This document shows positions 1 to 4,841 of a stretch of 6,005 nucleotides of DNA, piece after piece. Position 1 is the stretch's first letter. Every line of letters begins with the position of its first letter. Position numbers and translations under genes: made by a program. The notes under the pieces were generated by a model that worked only from the letters and a program-made list of their open reading frames with translations, made no database searches and had not been told where the DNA came from. The stretch comes from Chloroflexota bacterium (GTDB lineage Bacteria; Chloroflexota; Dehalococcoidia; SAR202; GCA-002694895): the NCBI GenBank assembly GCA_002715665.1, contig PAZO01000015.1:1-6005 (forward strand), written 5' to 3'.

Positions 1-29
1 TAATCGAATTGGTTTACATATTGAGACAT
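1..29 (-). CDS. Start of an unidentified protein, cut by the left window edge
   Basis: Only the first nine complete codons are visible (MSQYVNQFD), so the product cannot be named. The start is supported by a good ribosome binding site on the minus strand: AGGA followed by six bases and then ATG. This is as good as any other start signal in the window. The frame stays open to the edge. It lies 89 nt downstream of the alpha/beta hydrolase stop on the same strand, so it may be the next gene of the ftsZ-cupin-hydrolase transcript or have its own promoter in the gap. With so few codons a chance match remains possible. Confidence 0.5.
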
Positions 30-118
30 AATAAATCCTAATAAATTAAGTAATTAAAATTAATTTTATCAAAAGGCGTAAAAAAAATGGAATATAACAA
101 AGAAATTAGTTTATTAAA
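30..118. other. Short AT-rich intergenic gap
   Basis: This 89-nt gap separates the alpha/beta hydrolase stop from the putative gene start at 29 (minus strand). It is nearly all A/T and contains a 12-bp palindrome of only A and T (56-67), which I do not consider meaningful in this base composition. There is no GC-rich stem followed by a T-run, so no terminator is called. No -35/-10 pair of convincing quality was seen on the minus strand. Confidence 0.4.
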
Positions 119-949
119 TTAAGAAAAATGATTAAGTAGTTTTCTGGATACTAATTTAGGAGCATATAACTGAAGATCATGGGGGGTATTTAGAATCCAA
201 TTAATTTTTACAAATGAATTTATAGATTGCATGTAATCTGTATATTCACATCTATATGATAAATTCTCGATGATAGTATCAAATTTACACGCCATAAGTC
301 CAAGGACAGGAATTTTGATTTTAGATAATAGGTTCTCAGGATCATAATTCCATAAATAGTCAACAATTTTAAGATGATTAGATCTATTTAAAAAAGGAAC
401 AAGATTTGGTTTTTTGGAATGATCAAAATTTGAAAGAATTGCATTTTTGATTTGTTGGCTATAAGGATTATCTTTCAAAGCAAGATTTTTATCGAAAAAG
501 TCAGAAATACTATCAAATTTACGAGAAGTGAAATCTGGAGGTGACAGTTTAGCTTTATAATTGTTTTGATTCATTTCTGGAATTAATTTCATAGGTACCA
601 TTCCACCATCTAATAGTGCCAGTTTTTTAATTTCAGATCTAGAGTCGTAAGCAAACATTGTCGCAACAGAGGCACCATAAGAATGCCCGGCAACATAATC
701 AAATTTAATATTTAATTGAGATTCTACATAAAGTATATAATCAACAATTTGCTGGTAAGAAAAATCAGTTTGAAGTTGTGAATTCATTCCATGACCTGGT
801 AAATCAATTGCGGTCATATGGTAATCATCAATTAGGAATTGAGATAATACTTCCCATGTAAATTTATTACTAGCTAACCCATGAATCAAAAGAAGTTGAG
901 GTTTGCGAGGGTTCCCTGTTTGAATATAAGAATTTTCAGTAATAGACAT
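119..949 (-). CDS. Alpha/beta hydrolase fold protein
   Basis: The 276-residue protein is full length for a single-domain alpha/beta hydrolase and is probably a cytoplasmic esterase, lipase or C-C/C-O bond hydrolase of unknown substrate. Visible landmarks are the oxyanion-hole HG (LLLIHGLASN, H23-G24), the DLPGHG turn (49-54), the nucleophile elbow GHSYGAS with S90, a strand ending in the probable catalytic Asp (PVLGLMACKFD, D224) and the catalytic His in NTPHD (H257). The triad Ser-Asp-His is therefore complete. There is no signal peptide. Its ATG directly follows the cupin TAA with no gap, so the two are almost certainly co-translated. A purine-rich AGAGAGGAA lies inside the cupin 3' end, about 14 nt before the ATG, rather far for an ordinary Shine-Dalgarno. 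The fold assignment is secure; the substrate is not. Confidence 0.9.
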   Translation of the reverse strand: MSITENSYIQTGNPRKPQLLLIHGLASNKFTWEVLSQFLIDDYHMTAIDLPGHGMNSQLQTDFSYQQIVDYILYVESQLNIKFDYVAGHSYGASVATMFAYDSRSEIKKLALLDGGMVPMKLIPEMNQNNYKAKLSPPDFTSRKFDSISDFFDKNLALKDNPYSQQIKNAILSNFDHSKKPNLVPFLNRSNHLKIVDYLWNYDPENLLSKIKIPVLGLMACKFDTIIENLSYRCEYTDYMQSINSFVKINWILNTPHDLQLYAPKLVSRKLLNHFS

Positions 950-1279
950 TTAATATTTAAATTCCTCTCTAACCGGAGAAAAAATATCTAATACTTTTGC
1001 ACCATGTTCAGAAGATTGTGCAAAATGTTCAATTCCACCAGGTATAATATAAACATCACCTGGTTTTAGTAATTTAGATTCATTTCCAATTTTCATATCT
1101 AAAGATCCTTCTAATAACATGCCTGCTTGTTCGTGTGGGTGGGTATGATTAGGGACAATAGAATTGGGATCAATATGAACAATAGACATAAGCATTTGTT
1201 CTCCCCAAAATGTTTGAGCGTTAGCTCCTGGAGCTAATTCAAAAAATTTTCGAGAATTAACATCTTTAAAATAATTCAT
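950..1279 (-). CDS. Small single-domain cupin, KdgF-like
   Basis: The 109-residue protein is one cupin beta-barrel, the usual size for this class. Cupin motif 1 is seen at 42-58 (VPNHTHPHEQAGMLLEG), supplying metal ligands H45, H47 and Q51 (E50 alternative). Motif 2 (KPGDVYIIPGGIEH, 72-85) supplies H85. The HxHxHEQ pattern, the PGDVYIIPGG stretch and the ending DIFSPVRE-F resemble the KdgF/pectin-degradation cupins, which open uronate sugars to linear ketones. Many related small cupins have no known role, so KdgF activity is only a possibility. No neighbouring uronate-catabolism gene is visible. It lies 44 nt after ftsZ and abuts the hydrolase on the same strand. There is no clear Shine-Dalgarno before the ATG; the start was chosen because it is the only one preserving the usual N-terminus. 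Confidence 0.85.
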   Translation of the reverse strand: MNYFKDVNSRKFFELAPGANAQTFWGEQMLMSIVHIDPNSIVPNHTHPHEQAGMLLEGSLDMKIGNESKLLKPGDVYIIPGGIEHFAQSSEHGAKVLDIFSPVREEFKY

Positions 1280-1323
1280 TGTAATATCTGCAATAAAGCT
1301 AATAAAATTACAATTTTAATAAA

Positions 1324-2391
1324 TTAATTAAAACCAATTGGCAATTTTATTAATTTTTTAAAATTTAATAACGGACTCATTTTAACAGATTCATTTTTTG
1401 AATGATATGTTTGATCGTTATTGTCAGCAAAAACAAAAGGCGGAGTGTCAATCTCATTAAATGTAAATTTTAAATCAGCAGCAATTAAAGTTGCTTCAAT
1501 GATATTTTTTTTATGATATGTATTATTCACACCAATTAGTATATTTTGAGGTTGATCTAGAAATGAAGAAATTTTAGTAGCAATTAAGTTTAATTCGTTA
1601 AGAGAAAATTGAGGGCTTGATTTTATAGACAGCAATACTTTTTTTGATGATTGGAAACCATAATTCATAAGTAAGTTGCGTTTTAAATCTAAATAAATAT
1701 CATCCATCTTTTGATTTTTACCTATTTTGGATTTAGAAATATAAGTTTTTCCTGATTTAGTTAGCATGTTTTTAACGTCAGCAAAATCAATGTTAATTAA
1801 TCCTGAATCTGCAATTACACTAGTTATTTCTTCAACAATATTTATTAAAGCAATGTCTGCTTGTTTAAAAGAATCTTCTAAAGTTTTGTCATCATTGTTC
1901 ATAGCTAGTAATCCGTCATTATTTATCTCAATAAAGCTATCGCTTGCTCTTAAAATAGACTTTACGGCTCTATCAGAATATTGCTTCCTTAAATTTCCTT
2001 CAAAACCAAAAGGTTTTGTGGCCACTACTATAACTAGTGCTCCGAGTTTTTTTGCTAAGGATGCGATTACAGGAGTGGCTCCTGTTCCAGTCCCACCACC
2101 TAATCCTGTAGTTAATATAACCAAATCTTGTCCCTCTAGTATAGTGGATAGTTGATCAAGGCTTTCTTTAGCAGCTTCTCTGCCTATTCTAGGATTTCCA
2201 CCACTTCCAAATCCATTTGTTAAAATGGGCCCTATTGCAAAAACGCCGGAAGTTTTTACTGTTTCTAACATTTGAGTATCAGTATTTACAGCTAACATGT
2301 TATATTTGGTAAATTTTTTACTTTTAAGCCTACTAATAGTGTTACAACCAGCTCCACCTACTCCAACAATAGTTACTTTTATATTTGACAT
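1324..2391 (-). CDS. ftsZ: FtsZ-family cell division GTPase, C-terminally divergent
   Basis: The 355-residue tubulin-like GTPase would polymerise into the division ring. The GTP-binding half is well conserved: T1 GVGGAGCN (10-17), VNTD (35-38), GSGGNPRIG (62-70), the tubulin signature GGGTGTG (98-104), KPFGFEG..R (126-135), and the T7 loop GLINIDFADV with N200, D202 and D205, which complete the GTPase site across subunits. After about residue 212 it diverges from ordinary FtsZ: the usual SPLL region is absent and the normal VTVIATG strand reads IIEATLIAADL. The tail (about 313-355) is Asn/Lys-rich and lacks a recognisable DIPxFLRR-type partner-binding peptide. The start at MSNIKV has AAAGGA seven bases upstream. 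A start 15 codons earlier would lie upstream of the predicted transcription start, so I reject it. It could be the main FtsZ of a divergent lineage or a second paralogue. Confidence 0.9.
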   Translation of the reverse strand: MSNIKVTIVGVGGAGCNTISRLKSKKFTKYNMLAVNTDTQMLETVKTSGVFAIGPILTNGFGSGGNPRIGREAAKESLDQLSTILEGQDLVILTTGLGGGTGTGATPVIASLAKKLGALVIVVATKPFGFEGNLRKQYSDRAVKSILRASDSFIEINNDGLLAMNNDDKTLEDSFKQADIALINIVEEITSVIADSGLINIDFADVKNMLTKSGKTYISKSKIGKNQKMDDIYLDLKRNLLMNYGFQSSKKVLLSIKSSPQFSLNELNLIATKISSFLDQPQNILIGVNNTYHKKNIIEATLIAADLKFTFNEIDTPPFVFADNNDQTYHSKNESVKMSPLLNFKKLIKLPIGFN

Positions 2392-2424
2392 AATATTTCC
2401 TTTGATTCTATGATGTAAAAATAA

Positions 2425-2448
2425 ATAATAGAACATATGTTCTATTAT
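2425..2448. promoter_or_regulatory. Perfect 24-bp palindrome with a LexA/SOS-like core
   Basis: Bases 2425-2448 are a perfect inverted repeat (12 consecutive complementary pairs about 2436/2437). The core GAACATATGTTC (2431-2442) fits the GAAC-RNRY-GTTC heart of the SOS box bound by LexA in Bacillus, Actinobacteria and, by similarity, Chloroflexi-type systems, although the flanks are A/T instead of C/G. It fills the 17-nt spacer and the -10 of the ftsZ promoter, so a bound dimer would block RNA polymerase. The nearest candidate promoter for the divergent photolyase operon begins about 25 nt away. Another dimeric repressor with a similar half-site is possible; no lexA gene is in view. Confidence 0.65.
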
Positions 2449-2453
2449 GTCAA
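2425..2453 (-). promoter_or_regulatory. Sigma70-type promoter of ftsZ
   Basis: Read on the minus strand, a perfect -35 TTGACA (2453-2448) is followed by a 17-nt spacer and a -10 TATTAT (2430-2425, one mismatch to TATAAT). Transcription would begin near 2418, leaving a leader of roughly 27 nt before the ftsZ ATG at 2391, with its AAAGGA ribosome site inside. This is the best promoter match in the window. The spacer carries the palindromic operator described separately. Confidence 0.75.
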
Positions 2454-2472
2454 ATGATTATTTTTTATAAAT

Positions 2473-2526
2473 TTGGTATAAAAAAATACTAAAGATATAT
2501 TAATTTTTACAAATTTTGTATATAAT
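2473..2526 (+). promoter_or_regulatory. Candidate promoter region of the photolyase operon
   Basis: Two plus-strand signals are visible. TTGGTA (2473-2478), 17 nt, then TATATT (2496-2501) is a plausible sigma70 pair. A perfect TATAAT lies at 2521-2526 with a TG just upstream (2517-2518, one base farther than the classic extended -10) but no good -35 at the right distance. Either would give a 5' leader of roughly 50 to 80 nt before the ATG at 2585. In such AT-rich DNA, -10-like hexamers are frequent, so confidence is limited. Confidence 0.35.
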
Positions 2527-2531
2527 TTTTT

Positions 2532-2544
2532 TTGCCTTTGGCAA
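2532..2544 (+). other. Small leader hairpin
   Basis: TTGCC-TTT-GGCAA forms a five-base-pair stem with a three-base loop, flanked by a T-run before it (2526-2533) and T7 a few bases after it (2551-2557). It sits between the candidate promoter and the first gene of the plus-strand operon. The stem is short and the T-run is not directly adjacent, so I do not call it a terminator or attenuator. It is recorded as the only GC-containing stem in this intergenic region apart from the operator palindrome. Confidence 0.3.
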
Positions 2545-2584
2545 TAAATATTTTTTTATATCAAAAGAATTTAATGAGGAAAAT

Positions 2585-2929
2585 ATGAAAAGATCAGAAT
2601 TTATAAATTATAGTTTTATTGGTGCAACATTAATTTCATTAGTATTTTCAATATTAATGTGGTTCTTTGTTGAAAAAACCCCAGGTATATTTATAGCAAT
2701 CTGGGTTCCATCTATACTTGGTTTTTGGATATTCACAAAATTTACTTTAATATCAAAAATTTCACTAAAACTCTACCTACTATGGATTATTCCAACCATG
2801 GCATCACTTTTGTTTTCAATTGCACTTTGGTTTTTTGTGGACGAGTTGTCAGGAATATTCGTCGGTGTATGGGTTTCATCTATAATACTTTTTGGCTCAA
2901 TTACAATTTCAGGGGAAAATAATAAATAA
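2585..2929 (+). CDS. Four-helix membrane protein built of two tandem units
   Basis: This is a 114-residue integral membrane protein of unknown function. It has about four hydrophobic helices (roughly 8-29, 33-56, 61-85 and 89-108) and a short polar C-terminus (GENNK). Residues 18-45 and 74-101 align without gaps at an offset of 56, with 16 of 28 identical and most others conservative. The shared pattern is SLxFSIxxWFFV(E/D)xxxGIFxxxWVxSI. The protein is thus an internal duplication of a two-helix unit. The start at 2585 has a strong GAGG five bases upstream; an in-frame ATG at 2516 overlaps the candidate -10 and has no ribosome site. It is the first gene of the plus-strand operon, two nt before the next ORF. 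Hypothetical short membrane proteins with a GIFVxxWV-type motif exist in other bacteria to my recollection, but I can name no function. Confidence 0.8.
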   Translation: MKRSEFINYSFIGATLISLVFSILMWFFVEKTPGIFIAIWVPSILGFWIFTKFTLISKISLKLYLLWIIPTMASLLFSIALWFFVDELSGIFVGVWVSSIILFGSITISGENNK

Positions 2930-2931
2930 TT

Positions 2932-3072
2932 ATGATACAAATAATAATAGCTTTAGTTGGAGTCTTTGTTTTTACAATTGCATTTATAGCAGCATTGGTT
3001 TCTGTAGAGGAACTTTACGGTAAAAATTCAACACCTAATGACAAAAAACCAAAACCAAAGCCAAAAAAATAG
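2932..3072 (+). CDS. 46-residue single-helix peptide with Lys/Pro tail
   Basis: A small open frame encodes an N-terminal hydrophobic helix (about residues 2-25, IIIALVGVFVFTIAFIAALV), a short acidic/polar linker (SVEELYGKNSTPND) and a basic proline-alternating tail (KKPKPKPKK). This is the architecture of a small inner-membrane protein with a cytoplasmic basic tail. It starts two nt after the preceding membrane-protein stop, and its last 35 nt overlap the start of the photolyase frame. AGGGG lies 16 nt upstream, too far to be a good ribosome site, so translation would rely on coupling. Support comes from spacing and from the sharp hydrophobic-then-charged composition. Function is unknown. In AT-rich DNA an open frame of this size can arise by chance, which limits confidence. 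Confidence 0.6.
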   Translation: MIQIIIALVGVFVFTIAFIAALVSVEELYGKNSTPNDKKPKPKPKK

Positions 3073-4420
3073 TATATCTATATGGTGGATTAAAAACGAT
3101 TTAAGATTAAATTTCAATGAATCCCTAAATGCTGCAAAAGTAAATCCTGAACTTATTTTGCCAATTTATATTTACAATGAAAGTGATCTTGATAACTCTG
3201 ACTATGTAAATTCAAGAGCGTATTCATTTTTATTCCACGGTTTAAAAAAACTAGAAAAACAAATAGAACGTCAAGGTGGTCAATTACTTCAATTGAAAAG
3301 TAACAACCCTTCTAAATCTTTTGAAGAATTATCAGACAAATATCAAATAAAAAAAATATATGTCACAGGAGAATTTACAAACGAATTTGAAGAACAAATT
3401 GACAATTTAAATGATACGTTTGATGTTCACGTTCATTACGATAATCTAGTTAATCCTAAAACGCATTTGAATCAAACAGGCAATCCATATAAGGTTTTCA
3501 CACAATTTGCTAATCAGTGGAAAAAGAAAAATACAATTTACAATTTATCTAATATAAATAAATTTAATTTTACAAAATTACCTGAAAAAAATGCTGATAT
3601 TCCAATTCCTTTGTATACTTTAAATCAATTAGGTGAATTTTTGCCTGGAGAAGAATATGCATCTAAAATATTTTCTAATTTTATTGATAAAAAAATACAC
3701 TCCTACAAAAATAACAGAGATTATTTATATGCAGATGGTACCTCAAAATTATCTCCTTATATCAAATTTGGAATGATTTCAATTAAGCAAATTTATAATA
3801 CCTGTTTAAATTTACCTATAAGTAAAGGAGTCGAGAAATGGGCAGACGAACTCTTGTGGAGAGAATTTTATTTATATATTAATCATTATTTTCCTCAAAG
3901 TATTAATTCAGAATTTCAGGAGAAATACTCTAATTTCCAATGGAAACAAGATTTATCACTTTTTAATAAATGGAAATATGGTGAAACAGGATTTCCTATT
4001 GTAGATGCATGTATGAAGCAATTAATCAATACAGGATGGATGCATAACAGGGGGAGAATGATTGTTGCATCATTTCTGACTAAAGATTTATTGATTGATT
4101 GGAGAATGGGTGAAAAATGGTTTATGCAAAATTTGATTGATGGTGATCGTCCCTCTAATGTAGGAGGTTGGCAATGGACAGCCGGTTGCGGGGTAGATGC
4201 TGCTCCATATTTCAGAATATTCAATCCTATTTTACAAAGTAAGAAATTTGATCCTAAAGCAATTTTCATTAAAAAATGGATACCTGAATTACAAAATGTT
4301 GAAATCAAATTCGCACACGAACCTTGGTTGTCAAATGAACCAATTTATATCCCTAAAATAGTAGATCACTATGAAGCAAGAAAAAAAACATTAGAATTAT
4401 TCAAATCATATAATGAATAA
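3038..4420 (+). CDS. phrB: Class I CPD deoxyribodipyrimidine photolyase
   Basis: The 460-residue flavoprotein uses blue/near-UV light to split cyclobutane pyrimidine dimers in DNA. An N-terminal Rossmann antenna domain (about 13-135, IWWIKNDLRL onward) is followed by the helical FAD domain (about 190-455). Aligned by motif to E. coli PhrB, the electron-transfer Trp triad is present (W302, W355, W378), as are the flavin-facing N374 (E. coli N378) and the dimer-binding residues E271, W274, N337, R338 and M341. The stretch WQWTAGCGVDAAPYFRIFNP is typical. These point to CPD rather than (6-4) repair. The antenna cofactor cannot be told. The only in-frame ATG near the N-terminus lies inside the preceding small ORF, has no Shine-Dalgarno, and adds a polar TKNQNQSQKN leader of about ten residues relative to typical family members. 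It overlaps the next gene by 8 nt. Confidence 0.95.
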   Translation: MTKNQNQSQKNSISIWWIKNDLRLNFNESLNAAKVNPELILPIYIYNESDLDNSDYVNSRAYSFLFHGLKKLEKQIERQGGQLLQLKSNNPSKSFEELSDKYQIKKIYVTGEFTNEFEEQIDNLNDTFDVHVHYDNLVNPKTHLNQTGNPYKVFTQFANQWKKKNTIYNLSNINKFNFTKLPEKNADIPIPLYTLNQLGEFLPGEEYASKIFSNFIDKKIHSYKNNRDYLYADGTSKLSPYIKFGMISIKQIYNTCLNLPISKGVEKWADELLWREFYLYINHYFPQSINSEFQEKYSNFQWKQDLSLFNKWKYGETGFPIVDACMKQLINTGWMHNRGRMIVASFLTKDLLIDWRMGEKWFMQNLIDGDRPSNVGGWQWTAGCGVDAAPYFRIFNPILQSKKFDPKAIFIKKWIPELQNVEIKFAHEPWLSNEPIYIPKIVDHYEARKKTLELFKSYNE

Positions 4421-4841
4421 AAAGAATAACACTGAATTTGAAGATAAAATACTTATATTGTTTGATGGGGTTTGTTCTTTATGTAACGTATTAATTAAAA
4501 TCCTTGATAGAATTCCTAATGATAATAATATAATTATTTGTGCAATGGAATCTACAACAGGCATGCAAATACTAAAAGATTACAACTTAAAATTAGATCC
4601 TGATACAGTAGTAGTAATTGAGAAAAACAAGTATTACACAAAAAGTAAAGCAATAAAAAAAATCGTGAACAAATTTACAGGATTTTCAAAATCATTAGCT
4701 ATTATTAATATTTTCCCTGATTTTATAATTAATATTTTTTACGATTTAATTGCGAAAAACAGATATAGATTTTTCAAAAGATACAAAAGTTGCCCATTAA
4801 ACAAAAAAACAAATAAATTAAACTTAAAAATATTAAATTAA
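4413..4841 (+). CDS. DUF393 (DCC family) thiol-disulfide oxidoreductase-like protein
   Basis: The 142-residue protein matches the DUF393/DCC family. It has the N-terminal FDGVCSLCN with the CxxC pair C21 and C24 after D18, a thioredoxin-like alternation of strands and helices, and the family's C-terminal signature YDLIAKNRYRFFKRYKSCPL, including C127. Members are predicted to be redox proteins, but the substrate is generally unknown. Its ATG overlaps the photolyase stop (ATGAATAA) by 8 nt with no Shine-Dalgarno, so translation is probably coupled. DUF393 genes are, to my knowledge, found near photolyase/cryptochrome genes in several bacteria, suggesting a role in the same light or oxidative stress response. 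The C-terminus is Lys/Asn-rich and its last 9 nt overlap the convergent hydrolase gene. Confidence 0.88.
   Translation: MNKKNNTEFEDKILILFDGVCSLCNVLIKILDRIPNDNNIIICAMESTTGMQILKDYNLKLDPDTVVVIEKNKYYTKSKAIKKIVNKFTGFSKSLAIINIFPDFIINIFYDLIAKNRYRFFKRYKSCPLNKKTNKLNLKILN

Noticed and set aside
1303..1318. AT-only inverted repeat (7-bp arms, 2-nt gap) between ftsZ and the cupin
   Set aside because: Short A/T palindromes are expected often in this base composition; the loop is too small and there is no T-run, so it is not called a terminator or operator.
1766..2155. Plus-strand open frame of 129 codons
   Set aside because: It lies wholly inside ftsZ on the opposite strand over the conserved GTPase motifs; the translation is low-complexity Ser/Pro/Ile antisense sequence with no family signature.
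2392..2436. Longer ftsZ N-terminus starting at 2436
   Set aside because: The 15 extra residues (MFYYLFLHHRIKGNI) are not FtsZ-like, the ATG lies within the operator and upstream of the predicted transcription start, and the downstream ATG has a good ribosome site.
2516..2584. Longer N-terminus of the membrane protein starting at 2516
   Set aside because: It overlaps a TATAAT and a T-run/hairpin leader and has no Shine-Dalgarno, whereas the ATG at 2585 follows GAGG at ideal spacing.
2725..2922. Plus-strand open frame of 65 codons
   Set aside because: It is a shifted frame inside the duplicated membrane protein gene, without a ribosome site or coherent protein features.
3916..4308. Minus-strand open frame of 130 codons
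   Set aside because: It is antisense to the most conserved part of the photolyase FAD domain; the openness follows from codon constraints on the real gene.
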